Positions 10,891 through 24,599 are shown, counted from the first letter of the stretch. The stretch: 64,000 nucleotides of DNA from Melanocharis versteri (GCA_013397845.1 VZTG01009228.1:176133-240132); one strand, 5' to 3'. Numbers and translations: made by a program. The notes: generated by a model not told the origin, from the letters alone.

Positions 10891-13800
10891 CTGAAGTTCA
10901 GAAATAGAAGAGGAAATAAGCTAACTTTCCAACTGTCCATCTGCTTGAATGGCAGTATCACAAATCGTTTCTTCTACTAGCTTTAGTAACATAAGAAAGT
11001 GTTAAGATTTATTTAATTTCCTTTCAAAAGAGTCCTGTGGCAGAAAGACATAAATATTTTAAAGAGCCTTCCATATAATATACTTCTTTCAAGATCTGGT
11101 ATTTAGGAGAAAGTGATGGAGAAAATCAGGTTGTCTTTTTTTTTTTAATCCAAAGTTATAATTTCTTTTTAAATTCTTCTAAAATTATTTTGCACTGTCC
11201 TTCAGTCCCTTTTAGAAACAGCCATCAGTGCCATATATCTACAGCTTGTCTTTTGTTGGTGATTCAAATGTTACTGGCCACACATGTATGAAGTCATTTC
11301 ACTCGGAAACACGAAACATCAGAAATGGAGGGGGAAAGCAGCCCATCAGCAAAAATGAAGTTCGGCCCCACTTAGACCACAGATACATGTTGACTTTGAT
11401 TATCTCAGCTGAAACTACTTTTAAAAAAAAGTAAATTTAACTGTTCATAATTTCTCTTTTTCCTTTCTTATTTATTTAGAAGGAGGAAGTGAAAAAATAA
11501 AAAAGTCTGAAATTAGTTCTTATTTAAACAATGTTACCAGTAATATTAAGCCTTATGTAGATTTATGTAGAATGTAATGCTGAAGAACAAGAGAGCATTT
11601 TTAGTTACAATTTAGAAAGCATATTTCCAAAAAGGTTTTTAAATTTTGCTATATGTATCTAGAGTATGGTATTTTGAGGTGCAGTTTTTAATTACTGAAG
11701 TTATTTGAAGCTGGAAACTTTCTAAATATTACTTAGGACTCATCCTTCTGAGATGATTTCATACAACTTCACAATGATTTTTTAATACAATTCTCATTTT
11801 AATGGGAACATTACAACTCGCCCTGATGGAAATATTTTTAATTTTCATTCAACAGACTCTTTTAAGAATATTTCTTCTTACAAATGACTACTTGGCATCT
11901 ACAGGGCTAGACTGTCAAAGCTCAGGCGAAACACAGCTCTTATCTACTAGAAAACACTAGAAAACAAACAGTTGACAATGTCCAGGTCAAAGACCAAGGG
12001 TTCACAGAAGGTGATCAGGTTTTGATCATATACAAGCACAAGCAATCGTAACTGTTAATTCATACAGTCAGACAAAGGCTGTCTTTCTGAATACTTTTTA
12101 TTCCTGATTCACACAATTTTGAAGATGGATTTATTCTGGCATAGGTAAGTAAGCCAAATATTAAAGGGGAGAGGAGAATACTGTGTTAATTCATTGCTTT
12201 AGTACAGTGACATATGCACAGTTTTATATACACAGATAAAGGACAAAGCTGGACATATGTTAAAATACTAAGAAGCTAAAGCTATTGAGCAAAGCTTTAT
12301 TTGCACAATCCCATTCTTCTATAACCAGAATCTCTGTGGGATTTTTTCTTTCTCACAATAGAAGAGCCCAGAAAAAAGCTTTTATAGAACTACCTATACA
12401 TAACCCACACAAACACTTACTCTCACAAACCCAGGCTTCAGACAATGAGAGAATTCGAGATTTGTCTTGTGAACTTTTAACTAATGCACACTTGATTTTC
12501 CATTGTCTGCTTAAAATTTAATTGCTATTCATAAAACACAAATGCACCCTCTCAGTATGCAATCTGATTCTCAGAGATGTGTCCCATCCACGTTTCTCCT
12601 TCTTATGGGTATTAGCCCTTAAGCACAAGAAGCTGACCTTGAACAAAACATACTACTCTCCACTAAAAGGAGCAGTGAACTCACAATCAGTCAATGTCTT
12701 GAATTCTTTAGTTTGTCAGACTTACTGAAGTAAGAAGTGACAGATGCAGCTGCTAAAATCTGTAAAGTTTGGGAAGCTCTTATTTTTGCTATGAAGCACA
12801 ACACAGATGGCTCTATGAAATTACGTTTCTTAAGCACTGAGACAGAGAGTAGCCACTGGAAGCAATTTCATCTCTTTAGATAAAAAAAAAATTTAAATTT
12901 TCACAAAATGATATGGTACAAATAGAGCTACCATTTGAAATTATGAACAGTTTTAATCAGAATGAAACCTTAATAAAAAAAATAATCCGAATGGGAAGGA
13001 AATTAGTGCATTCTTACCCTGAAAAAGCAAGATTGGTTTTTATTTTTTGTTTTACACAAAGCAGTGTCCTTTTAAACTTCTTCCAAAATTTGTCATGTCA
13101 GCCCTACATGCTCATCTACTTTTACAAGCATCTGCAGCAGTTTCTTTCTCACCACTGAGTCATGAGTCTCTCTACAAACCAGTTTCTTTGATTTATTTAC
13201 TTTCTCTTGACTCGCAGAAGACACTGGCTACATGATTTGTAATCCCAAGCATATCATGGGATTAAAATGTATTGTTAAAGCATAATCAATTGCTATCTGA
13301 ACAATTATTTCCTTTTAATAATTCTCTCTCCTCCCACATCCATAGCCTTTCTATCTCTATGCAGCCTCAACTTTTCAAGGGCACTGCAGAGCCATCCCTC
13401 CTCCTGCTATAACAGTTACTTTCCTAAACTATGAGGTATTTACAAAGTTTTGTGAAGGACTTTGAGATGTTATCCTGCTTCAAATTCTTTAGAAACATTT
13501 TTTTTCTTACTATAATACTGAACAGATAATATCTTCAATTAGATTCAGAAAACTTTCAGGTGAAAACATGGTAAAAATTATTTGGTGTAAAATCAGAAAA
13601 CTTTACCTAGTAGTTTGCCCACACATTCTGTGTTAAAAACATTTGTCAGTGATGTATCCCACTGCAAACTGTCTTCTTCCTTCTTTATAATTTTTTCACC
13701 TACAGTTTTGAATTCTGTGGACCTATGGACAATCCGGTTTTTAAAAAGCTGTTAACCAAAGTAATGTCAAAAAACAGTATCAAGAAAACCTTCAGGTTCA

Positions 13801-15596
13801 CTTTGGCACAGATTTAACACTGATCTGGGAACATGAGGCAGCAGAGATTTATGGCCAGACCCCATCCCAGGGGATGCCTATAGTATGCAATAAGGCATGG
13901 TACAGAAAACCCTACATGCCAACCTGTCCCCAGAAACAGAGACAACATCAACACAGTGCCACCCAAATGCCTCTGCTATCAACACAGGACTGCATTAACT
14001 GTTTTGTAGAGTACCTGAGGCAACATATGCACTGATTTCAGTGGTATACAGCAATGTCACTGACACCTACAAAATCCTCCATCAGAACAAAAACAGTTTT
14101 TCAGCTCATCACAACTCAAATTCAAAAAGGATATTCTGCTAGTAAGCTAAATCTATGGCATTACACTAAAGTCTCATTATAGACTTAGGCCAACCTCATT
14201 ACTGTTCAGAAAAGTCTGATTTTAGCACATTTTGACAAGAAGCCTTCCTAATTGGAATGATTGTCAATCATGGCTCCCCGCTGCTGAAAGCTGGCTTTTA
14301 TCTTAAGTATAATAAGGCTGGTTCTTTTTTTTTTTTAATTAATTGGAAAATGTAATTACGGAAGTTATAGCATGGATCCAATAATGGTATCTGTCTTGGG
14401 GACAGTCTCAGAATCAGTATCATATTCTCTGGCAGTATCTATTAAAAAAGGTTAACTGGAGTCTCAAATTGATGCAATATTTACAACTGACAAAAGAAAC
14501 CATTTAGAAGTTTTGTTGTGGAATTTGTAGGTCTCACCTAGCTACAAACGTGGCTCTGCCCTACTGCTCAAAGCAATCTCAGAATAAATGGAAACCTAAG
14601 GCTGGAGCAGCTGTCGAGCAGTGGCAGGGATTCTAGTGCTCTCTCTTCTACAGCTCTCTGCTTTAGTAGCTGTGTAAGACTCTCCTCTACTTAATTTTTC
14701 CAGGATTTATGAAATTAAAATGCAAGCCATGCAGAATATAAAAGAATCTGTCCAAAAACTGACCCACAAGAGCAACTTCTCTACAAAATGATATTTAGGT
14801 TTGAACACACCCACTGCAGATCTCAGACTGTGATAAGGCATGAAGAAGCAAGTGCTATTATTCCAGTCTTCTTTAGCTTTAAAACTGCAGTAGGACAGCT
14901 TTGTTAGTTAAATCAGATTACTTACTTAACAGCGAGGTAAGTAAAGGTTTTCTATCCCTGTAGTGAGATCAATTTGCCAGGTGTAACAATGCAATGGTGC
15001 TACCAAGTTTTGTAGCAGAAAACAACATAACAAGACGGTTGTTAGCCTGAGACAGCCACAGAAACATCCAGTTTTGTGACAACAAGCAAATCTCCCCTTT
15101 ATCTTGCAAAAATTACATTTCTGTACCACTCTCACTATTCTCACACTTGTTTTTTGAACTGTTGAACTGATGTCAATGTGGGAAGCACAGCCAGCTTAAG
15201 CTTGTGCTGCCACCAGAAACAACCACCTGAGCACACCTCATTCCCCTCTCTCACTCCCTTCAGCCCCAGAATCTCAAAGGTGCCTCACAGTGAGACAGAA
15301 CAAATTTCCCTCCCACTATGTTCTACTATAACTTCCATCAGTTTCCTGATCCAATTCACTGTGTGACTGCAAAAACAATTGTGCTGGCCCAAAAGCACAA
15401 GACACTGGTATGGAAACAAGAAGCAACACCGCGTTTGGCATTAGGGCTGGTTTAAACAGCATTACCATTTGTGAAATAGCTGTTAGCAGAAACAAATGTG
15501 TTACAACACTTCTTTATCAAGAATGACAGAAAAGGATGAAAGAATGCAGGAAAGACAGCTTAGCACTGAAGACCATGCAAAATAAGAACAACTTAC
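10891..15596 (-). other. FHIP1A: FHIP1A intron between second and third coding exons
   Basis: This intron of 4706 bp has canonical ends. No transposable element fragment is recognisable. The only structure I noted is an inverted pair of TAATCC motifs at 13240-13264. Reading frames in it are short and lack coding character. Confidence 0.85.
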
Positions 15597-16223
15597 TGGG
15601 CAAAAATAGGTGTTCTCTGCTATGTGGTTTGCAACAAGGTTGTTTTCTGCAGACAGAGACATTATGAAAAGCAGCGCATCCCGGGCCTGTTGGCCTACTG
15701 TTCCTTCTCGATGGATGAAGGGGATCAGCAGGGAAAAAATGAGGAAATTGGCAGCTCCTTGGTCCTCACTAGTGTGGAAAAATAGTTCTAAAATGGAGGG
15801 ATCTTTGGCTATTATAGAGCAGAGCTGGTTCAAGAGGACAACCAACTCTGTTTCCACTGTTGGAGTGGCTGTTCCTGAGCAGGAACTCAGCAACATCATC
15901 AAAGGCTTCAAAATGGGCTTGTGATGCAGCAAAGGCTGATGAGACTGGGTGACGAGCATTTCATACATTTTGAGTTGCTCAATTTTCGTCTCATCGGTGA
16001 ACTCTCGCCGTAGGCTCCAAAGGAAAAGCTTCTCCATGATGTTTTCTGAGACCACAAACTCCAGAATAGGCCCCATTGAGGCATCTTTTGCTTGCTCCTC
16101 AATTAATAAGAAAAGCATGTGCTCCACATAATTCTGGACAGTGCTGGCCTCATCAGGTGAGATTGCCCCATACTTTGCCTGAGTGTTTTTCAAAGGATCA
16201 TGCTTCTCTAAGATTTTCAGAAC
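15597..16223 (-). CDS. FHIP1A: FHIP1A second coding exon (residues 35-243)
   Basis: The largest coding exon in the window has 627 bp and 209 codons, in phase 0 at both ends. It follows the acceptor TTTCTCTTTAG|GTT and ends CCA|GTAAGT. It encodes the conserved alpha-helical N-terminal region of the FHIP family. It starts VLKILEKHDPLKNTQ, passes through helices containing VQNYVEHMLFLLIEE, MEKLFLWSLRREF and QPLLHHKPILKPL, and ends FIHREGTVGQQARDALLFIM...YFCP. The HREGT-GQQARDALL and YFCPV blocks are shared with FHIP1B, but the LFLLIEEQAKDA and LFLWSLRREFTDETKIEQL stretches point to FHIP1A rather than FHIP1B or the FHIP2 proteins. This region is thought to contribute to the helical scaffold that meets AKTIP and HOOK; no catalytic residues are expected. 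An apparent start at 16193 is a TTG leucine codon inside the exon, not a real initiation site. The frame has no stops or shifts. Confidence 0.97.
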
Positions 16224-17618
16224 CTAAAGAGAAACAAAGGCAGATCAGTTGTAATGTACTTGAGTGCATTATAAAAAGCATGCACGTATCACTAGAAGGA
16301 AAAAAATTAATCAAACTTCTTTAACACAAAAAGCATTTTTATGTTTTCAAATTTAGAAAGTTTGACAGACAAAACCTGCAAGTTTCACATTTGGCATGTA
16401 CAAGGCAAAAATATACTGCTGTTGTTCACTTTTTTAAATAAGCACCTAAATTTGCCATTTACCCTATTCCTGAAAACCAGGGGCTCTCTGAAATAGTGAT
16501 AAACTAGGTTTCCTTAGTGTTCAAAAACTGAGTTTCAATGACGTTTGAAAAAAGTTTCTTTGTCACAGAGGACTGAAATCAAAGGGCCTGCTCTCCAGCC
16601 AGAGTAACTGTGCCCAGGAGTATCAATATAATGGGATGCTTTGCAGAAATAAGAGTAGCAGCAGCCCACAGTGCTGCACTTTCCTTGACACCTTTTATAT
16701 GATACCAAATGGCCACTGATGCCCACACACTCTTGGCAACTTTCAATATAGTAATAATAGTCATCCCCGCACTTCTAACCCTGAATTACATTCTGTTGCG
16801 GCATGCAAACAATAAAGATCATTGTCTGCAAAAAAAAACATTGTCTTTAGCCTTTTTGTGGAGGATAATTGCCACAAAACCATAAAGGAACAGTGGCTCC
16901 CCTAATATGACACACCACTAGTTAAGTGAGAAAAGGTGACTCTTGAAGAACGGCTCCTTTGGCTCTGGAAACATCTCCAAAACACCACCAGTTGTCTGGC
17001 TGGTTTCTTGGGATAGCCAAAGAACAACAAAAACAGCAGCAGAAATCAATTTTATTTAAATTGTTGGTTATTCATATTACTGCAGCAAACAAGACCTTTT
17101 ATTATGGTGCTCAGAGCAAAGTATCTTTGCCTAAAAGCAATTATAATCCTGATGACATGCAGACAACTTTTAGAATATGCTGAAGTGCATAATCTACATC
17201 TATCCATGATAAACAAGAGTGCACACAGCTTTGCACTGCACATCTAATTTACTTTACAAAGGATAGGCAAGACTTACCCAGCACAAGCAAAAGAAGCACA
17301 GAAGTTTGCAACAGGGTATAAGTCACAATGAATCAATAGGAAAGCCAGTAAGAAGATTGAGGCCTTCAATAAGATATTACCATGTCCTACCACTTCCCAT
17401 TTAGATGCAAATCCGGAGTTCCAAGTGTGATTAGTAAAGGCTAAACTTACCTTGAAAGGTCAATTACCTTTGCATTTTAAAAATAGTTCAGTGTCATCTA
17501 CTACATTCTGCATGAAAGACATTTGTTCCTGAGCAATTCAGGACTATCCCAAAAGAAAGAATGAAGCAAATTTGTATTAATGCAGCTCACTTCAATCAAT
17601 AAAACTAATTAACATTAC
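16224..17618 (-). other. FHIP1A: FHIP1A intron between first and second coding exons
   Basis: This intron of 1395 bp runs from the donor GTAATG (17618-17613) to the acceptor TTTAG (ending 16224). No feature other than short chance reading frames is visible. Confidence 0.85.
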
Positions 17619-17851
17619 CTGCGCCCAGTGTGTTCTAAACACTATCATGCATGTTTCTGGGTCAACACCCTGCAGGCTGGGAGCCTGCCTATTTCTGCTG
17701 AAACTTGTTCCAGAGGACATTATAAAATTTCCAAAGGTCAAGCCAACTAGGCCATGCTGAATTTCTTTTTTAAATCCTCCAGTGAGCTACAGATGTTCAA
17801 GCATCATGATGAGATTGATACTGTGTCCTGAGCTTTGGTACCCACAGAAAT
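17619..17851 (-). CDS. FHIP1A: FHIP1A first coding exon (5' UTR plus codons 1-34)
   Basis: This exon carries the start of FHIP1A, a subunit family of the FTS-Hook-FHIP complex that couples endosomal cargo to dynein in the cytoplasm. On the minus strand the ATG is at 17720-17718, with an in-frame TAG at 17789-17787 and no ATG between them in frame, so this start is well determined. The 34 codons begin MSSGTSFSRN and end with the family motif DPETCMIVFRTHWAQ. The exon ends CAG|GTAATG (17619/17618) in phase 0 and joins exactly to the next exon, giving HWAQ-VLKILEKHDP. The 5' boundary at 17851 follows a pyrimidine-rich acceptor ending AACAG. The 131 nt of leader (17851-17721) are inferred from that acceptor. 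The context of the main ATG has A at -3 and T at +4, a moderate match. The first 19 or so residues look poorly conserved compared with the DPETC motif. Identity is firm; the exact UTR boundary is less so. Confidence 0.9.
17747..17755 (-). promoter_or_regulatory. Upstream ORF 2: minimal ATG-GCC-stop
   Basis: ATG GCC TAG occurs 26 nt upstream of the FHIP1A start codon. Its context is strong, with A at -3 and G at +4, better than that of the main ATG. Such minimal uORFs can reduce initiation at the downstream start or force reinitiation. The sequence is certain; usage depends on this exon forming the mature leader. Confidence 0.5.
17787..17807 (-). promoter_or_regulatory. Upstream ORF 1 in the FHIP1A leader
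   Basis: Inside the inferred 5' UTR, two adjacent ATG codons (17807-17805 and 17804-17802) open a reading frame of six codons followed by TAG (17789-17787). The frame is the same as the main CDS and its stop is the in-frame stop that fixes the main start. The motif is seen directly; a translational role is inference. Confidence 0.5.
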
Positions 17852-19552
17852 CTGTTAAAAAGAAAACAAAACCAAAAAGAAACACACATATATCAGTGCA
17901 CATCAAATTATAGTGTCTAATACAAAAGAACATACTTAAAGAGAACACAAACTTTTCTTCTTTTAATTGAGTTTGAGGATAGAATTTTTTAAAGCATGTT
18001 ACATGGGACCATCTTCTCAGACTTTTGCTCACGATAACAACTTATAATGCTCAAACTTTTGAGATCAGTGACTGAAATAAGGTGCTACTGAAATAAACAA
18101 GCACAACAGAAGCTTATGCAATAAACATTTTATGCATGTCACTGCATTTTTAGTTTCTCATTATGACATTTTTGGCATCTGACCATGTCTCTTCAGAGTT
18201 GCTTAGTAACTAATGTTGCATAGACTGAACAGGTAAAAAAAAAGCACAGGTTATTTCTCTATTTTTCTTTTAAAAGTATCTTCCAATTGTAGATGTAATT
18301 ACAAATACTTAGAAGTGTTCTGCCAGAAACCATATCATAAACAGTTGAAAACATCTGTAGAGCACCATATTCATACAGAAGGGTGCATCTGTATCAATAC
18401 CAGAGTAAACAAAATCAATCAACATAAAAGATAAAATCTTCATGTATCCAAAGCCAAATAAATTGAGATATCATATTAAAGGACTATGAGAATAGGATCA
18501 AACATTGAAACATTCTTTTCATCCATTATTTAATATCCTAGATATCTGAGTATCAAAGTAGTTGTACACCTGCAGGGGAAAGTTAAAACGAAACAAAGAT
18601 TGATATCTTGCAGATATTTGAGAGGCTTAAGAGAACATATTATTCCCTCATGCACCAGTATCTAAGTCACACAGCTCCCCCCCTCCCCTTTTCTTTTTAA
18701 AAACTGTTCATTTTTATTCTCCTTTTTGCAAACTAAGTAGGCATTTAATTTACTTCCGTTTGGGACCACAGTGAAAAAAGCCCAACCAAAAGCGCCCAAC
18801 AACAAACAGAATCTTTTTGTACCATAAGCTGCCAAGTCCCATACAGCAATTCTTTGCGAGTATAGAAGGGATTTCTCTGTGCATATCTTAAAAGATGAAA
18901 ATCTTTTCTCTGCAATGGACATCTCTGCTCCCTGTATGTGTGCTCTGTTTATATTCTTGCAACTGCTAGCACAGGAAAACATCCAGCCTGTCTCAAAAGT
19001 AGCAGCAACTTTTGCCATTTTAGAAGACTCCAAAAATACACAGGGCACAACTGTTTAAGATTTCTGAGGCAAGCAAGGAGGTTATGTACTCCCCTGTGTA
19101 TATACATACACACATATATCCATATGTTCAAGATCCACCTGCATGATCGGCCTCCCCCCTCCATACTAACCCTGCTTCTTTCAGCATCTACAACGCATTT
19201 CCTATGCATTTGCTAAGCACTCTCACACAATACAATCAACACAATCTAGCCCATCCTTTTTGCAGGTAACACATTCCATGTGTGGAGAAGCCAGCATAAC
19301 CAGCATAAATCCTGCACACTTTATCTGCCTGGGCAACATCACTTCCAGAATGAAGCTGACACTCCGTACAAATCACTCTCCAGATTATAAACTACCTGGA
19401 ACCAGATCCACTGGAGAGGATTGTGCACAACCAGTAAGAATTAGCTCACATGCTCATTTACTCAAAGGCACCTGCCAGTACACTGCTACTTCTTAAACAG
19501 TCCTGTGAAAATGAACTGTACAATTTCTACATTACTGATGTTCCTGCATAGG

Positions 19553-19599
19553 AAAAAAAAAAACCACAAACCAAAAAAACACAACCCACACACCAAAAT
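19553..19599. repeat. A- and AC-rich low-complexity tract
   Basis: A run of 11 A grades into CCACAAACC and CACACACC variants with no T or G over about 45 bp. Confidence 0.85.
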
Positions 19600-22500
19600 A
19601 ATCAGACATCAAAGTAGCAAGTAGATTTGAGAACCTAACTTGAGAGACCCAGGATCTGGGTACTTTTATCATTACCAACTTAAGCAGGTACCATTATACT
19701 TCAAAAGCACAACTTCTGGGAACGTGCTTGCAGCTCTGAGCACTCACCATTTCTACCAAGAAACACTGGGAAAACACGATGCATACTTACACACCATTTA
19801 GAACAAGCCTGCTCTAAGTACTTTACCTAATACCATAGCTAATAATCCAAGGAATATTTAACTGACATATACTTCAGTCACCTGCCCACTTCCTGCCAGT
19901 TTCCTCTTTGACAGCACTCTCCTTCAAACAGAAATCTTTTCATGGTAGTAGAAGTCCAGCAGACTCCTCCAGGCAAAAATGTCCTTCACTTTACAGCCTT
20001 AATTCACCCTTTTAGCAGATCTGTCCTGTGCATTAAGGAAGCAGCTTCGGGAAAACTAATATGATCATGTAATTAAAGATGGTATCAGAAGGTGCAGCAA
20101 GAGAACTTAATTAACAAAGCAGAGGCAAGCTCCATTCTGGAATTTATGAGTTCCATCACTTGACAACTTAGAGGTTGTTTCAATGTAGCCTTTGCATGTT
20201 GTTTAAGAATTTAAATAAATGAAACTGATATTACATATCTACCTATCACATGACAAATTCTGTTAGCAGCACAGAATCAGAAATTTCAGATCATTCTCCA
20301 GAACTTAAGATAATAAACAACAATAAGGGAGACTATGGCTTTCTTCACAAATTCAGATAAAAATCAGTAATGTAAGACTCTCCAGATGCATGCAAAGCTC
20401 TAAGATGTTACCACACACAGGTGGCCCAAACCTATTGAACTCATTACTCTCCCTTCTCCTCAAATCTGCTTTATTTCCCTGTCCTCCTTAGCCCTTGCAA
20501 TTTTCTGTCTTCTTCATATTTTTTCTTCATGCATCTTTCCTATCCCGGCCTTAGATGCTACTCCACAAATATCAAGACAGGATTCTTTCCCTCACCGCCA
20601 GACAGACCCTCCCCTATCTTTTAGCTCTCTAAACGGACTTCTTTGGGGTAGAAGTTCCATACTGGAGTTCAGATTCCTGAAATATTGCCAGCTTCTCTGC
20701 AGCTAGGAAAAGACCTCAAGTGAACAGAAATGGAACGTATCTTGCCACTCATGCAAAATACACCAAGATGCCAGAAGGCCCAGTGACAGAGCCACTGTTA
20801 CAGCTGTGTGTCCAGTAGGAAAGCTCACTTTCCACAATAGTGCTATTTAGTTATTGATGTTTGTGTAAGAATTTATAACCATCACTATGGCACTGAACAT
20901 TTAGGTTCTGCCCCTGGTAACAATTTACTGCCTAGGCAGATGACTGCTACAGCCTGCACTTGGAGAATGGACATTTTTCCCACACAAGGATATTCTAAGT
21001 CCAGTCACCACATATAAAGAACAGGTTACAGCTCCGGTGAAAGAAGCCTTCAAGACAAGCAGGTGCCCCCTCATCTCCAGCATAACAACCCCTAAGGTCC
21101 AAGATATTCAGGAGCTTCTTGCTATTTCCAAGTCCCATTTTGGGCACACTCAAATGACAATACAGCAAATGTTCAGATACACAAGTCACCAAAAACTGCC
21201 AGTATTTTGATTCAAATTGCATCTTTGTCAGAGTTAGATCAGAACAGCAAGGGCTTTCAGTGTTGCCAACTCTAGAAATGTCTATGCTATCAATCACAGA
21301 AACCTTTTAGGAAGGTCACCTCAAGCTGATGTTTCGTGCATCCTGCCTGGTCCATTGACTGTTTTTGTTATTACAGACACAAACACCACTCCATTGCTTG
21401 GTGAAGATCTTTGGGAATATGCGACAAACAAACTGTAAAACAGCAAATTCATCTCCAGCATTTATGTTCTATAACTAAAACCTGCACCTATCTGTATGCT
21501 GCACGTACACACAATCCCAACATCAGAACCACTTACCCCTTTAAATAAGAAATAATCACCAAAAAGATAATTTGTCCTGCGGTGACAAACTGTAACATCT
21601 CTAATGTTTCACTCTGAATGTTTACTCCTACTTTATGAAAGTCATCATAAACAGACTATGCAGAGCATCAAATGAAGAATAAAAATAGCAAATTTAAATT
21701 ATTAGTGGAAAACAGCTTGCCTGCAACAAACATTGTTGACAAGGACTTAGTTCACTTGCCTCTAGCCCAGCTACCAGAGCAGAAATAAGAGAGTAGTTGA
21801 AGAACACAGACATTTATCCTCACAGCCGCCCAACTATGGCTTTTTAATAATCTCTAATCTAAAAGTAACAAGACAGCATTGCAGACTGCAATTTGCAATC
21901 ATATTTCTAAGTTCAAATCAATTCCCCTAAGGAAGCAAATATTTCCCGTTTCAAAAGCGTCTTGGGATGCTGGGATTTCCTTAGTAATACAAAACACTAA
22001 TAGATTGTGTAGGCTTCAAAGACTTCAAACTCTCTAACAGTGTTTCAAAAAGCTTTTGACAACTTAAGTGGTCACAGAGTGGATGCTAAAAACAGCGTCC
22101 CTATTTAAAAAAGGTAATTGACTTGGAAGAGAGACTATCTTGTAAGATAGATTTCAGTCTAACAGTTATCATGCTGTAGTTATAGCAGTAGCAGACAGAC
22201 TACATTCATTGCAAGCAGATTTTGTTACTGTATTAGGTTTTCTTGATTATATTGCAAGACCAAATGTGCAACAATAACTGTAACATCACATCATTCCCTG
22301 TGAATTAAATCTCACTCCAATTAACCAAGACAAATAACCTGACCATAATGAGACCAAAGGTGAAGAAGTAAATTAATTTATAAAACACTAATTCATGGAG
22401 GAAAAAGTAGAAGTGAACTCAGGGGCCACTAGGAACAAAAGTAACCATTTATTTTAATCAGTTAATGATTAAAATTTTATGATAATTTAGCCTTTTTTCT

Positions 22501-24599
22501 CTGCTAAATCCTGATCAAGTTATTACTCCACCATTTGATAACCCTGACATGCAGTCAGGACATGCAGTCCATTCAAAATCCTACTTCCAAAAGCCACTGC
22601 TCAGTTTAATACTTTGACTCTGCCACACAGTAACAGAACCTTCTTAGCTGGTAAATCTTTCATATCTTATCTGTAAGTTGTTTAACCCTATCACAAGGTC
22701 AAGCTCACTTACATATGCCTTCTAGAGCCATTTCAGAAAGCTTCAGTACACCTTGGCCTATTTCCAGTGGAAGAAAAGCAGCAGTCCACAACTGCATGGA
22801 GTAGCTTTAGATGAGATTGAGACCCAGTCATTGGACTCAGGTGAGGGTATCCGCGTTCAGTTTTCCTTCAGAAGCCTGGAAGCCATCAGCTCTTTTTAAA
22901 CAGCTGACTACAGAGATGAACACCCCAATCAAAAAAAGTACTTATTTTACTGCAAAGTACATTGGAAGAACAGCCTAGCAGAGTCCCTTGTGAACTCTTC
23001 TCACACTGGAGTGTCCCTTCTCAAAATTTTCACTTCTGAATTAAAAAGAAAAAAACAAACCACCACAGAAGTTTGCAGGATTGGGGTTTCCCAGGCAACG
23101 GATAAGACAAAAGATACACAGCCTAATACAGTAACACAGTAAAGAAGGCATAAGATACGCTGCAAGGCTGTGCAATTTATCAAGGTTGTCTTCTGTTGAG
23201 ACATTAAGATGCCATGCTCAACAATTCACAAACACAAGCGAACCTCTGTTATCAGACACTGCACTTTCACTCTCTACAGGCGAAAGCTTCCCACCCTGTC
23301 AGTCCAGGTACACAAAAGGCAACAGAGAAACCTCGATGGCCATGAAAGAAACAGCATATGCCAAAACTTTTTCATGAATCAGTGTAGCATAAAGGGCCTT
23401 GAAATTAGACCGCTTCAAAGAAGCAGAGGGAAATTATACGGTCTTCCTCATAGCTATGCAATCACACCTCTGCAGTCTCTGATAAGTGGATGAGGGAAGG
23501 TAGGAGAAAAATGAGTGGCAAATTTTAGCATGCCTCAACTTAGTTTCAACTTAAAAGGGACCTTGTTCAGGATTTGTTTACTTTTGATTGAAAAGAAAGC
23601 CTTCTGCATGAATTCATCAGATTTTCTTTAGGAACTATGATCAGGGAGAGGGTTTAAATCTTACTAACAATAGTGTTTCAAAGGAAGACATCAATCCTTT
23701 CAAAGAAAAGGATTCATAGTGCTTGTGGCAAAGTTTTGCTGCAAAAGCAAAGCCTATGAAAAACAGTCACATCCCCACCCTTAATGATCCCATACAATCA
23801 CCACAAGAGTGCAGAAGGATTACAGGTTGTTCACTGGAGAGCAGTTGTCGTAGGCAACTGAGAAACTGTCAACGGTTAAAAGTCACAGCACCAAAGAACC
23901 CTCATTTTCATTAAGTCCTACTCACCTTCAGAAGCTCTACTAGCAAGAAAGCTGAAGCAGATTACTAGAGGAATCATTTAAACTATGTGAACAATTATCT
24001 CCCTTCTTCATTTATCCTTCCATGTTTCAGTGCTGCAGTCCAAGTTTGTCCTGTCCTTTGTCTACCTCAAGCAAGCATTTCACATTTAGGCAACTTTCTT
24101 CAACCAAGCTTTTCTACCCAGTATTTGCAAAGATACTAAGCCTTCCATGTGTAGGTGGGACAAGATATGTTTTATACTGATAAAGCTATCTGTTTAAAAG
24201 CCTAATAGAGAACGAGTCACCACAAATTGTAAAGCAATGCAGTTAATCAAAGTATCAATCTGTTCTCATCAAGCAAAATTTAATCCAACCTGCTAATATG
24301 AAAGTAATAACGTCTTGTGCCTTGCCCCCAAAGAGACTGCCTAACGAACTCTCTCATGAGAGAAACTACACACAGTACATTTTATAATGAGACAAAAATC
24401 TTCCTGTCCCATCTACAGTCAGCCTGCTTCAGTGAAAAACCACAATTCATTTTTTATCAAATGTCTGGGGAGCTACACTACTCACATATTTATTGTAGAT
24501 TCACATTAGCTCAATCGGGCTACCACTAAGCTCTTCATGTGATCCGTATAATCCTACAGTATTATACATTAGGAGGTCCAGGTTCCAGCATTAAATAAC

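Noticed and set aside
15501..16193. 230-codon minus-strand frame taken as a complete gene
   Set aside because: Its apparent start is a TTG leucine codon inside an FHIP1A exon and its last 32 codons are intron past the GTAAGT donor. The real exon is 15597-16223.
18662..19048. 128-codon minus-strand frame upstream of the FHIP1A ATG exon
   Set aside because: The peptide has no family resemblance, composition is that of intron, and it lacks coding conservation cues; I could not connect it by splice sites to FHIP1A.
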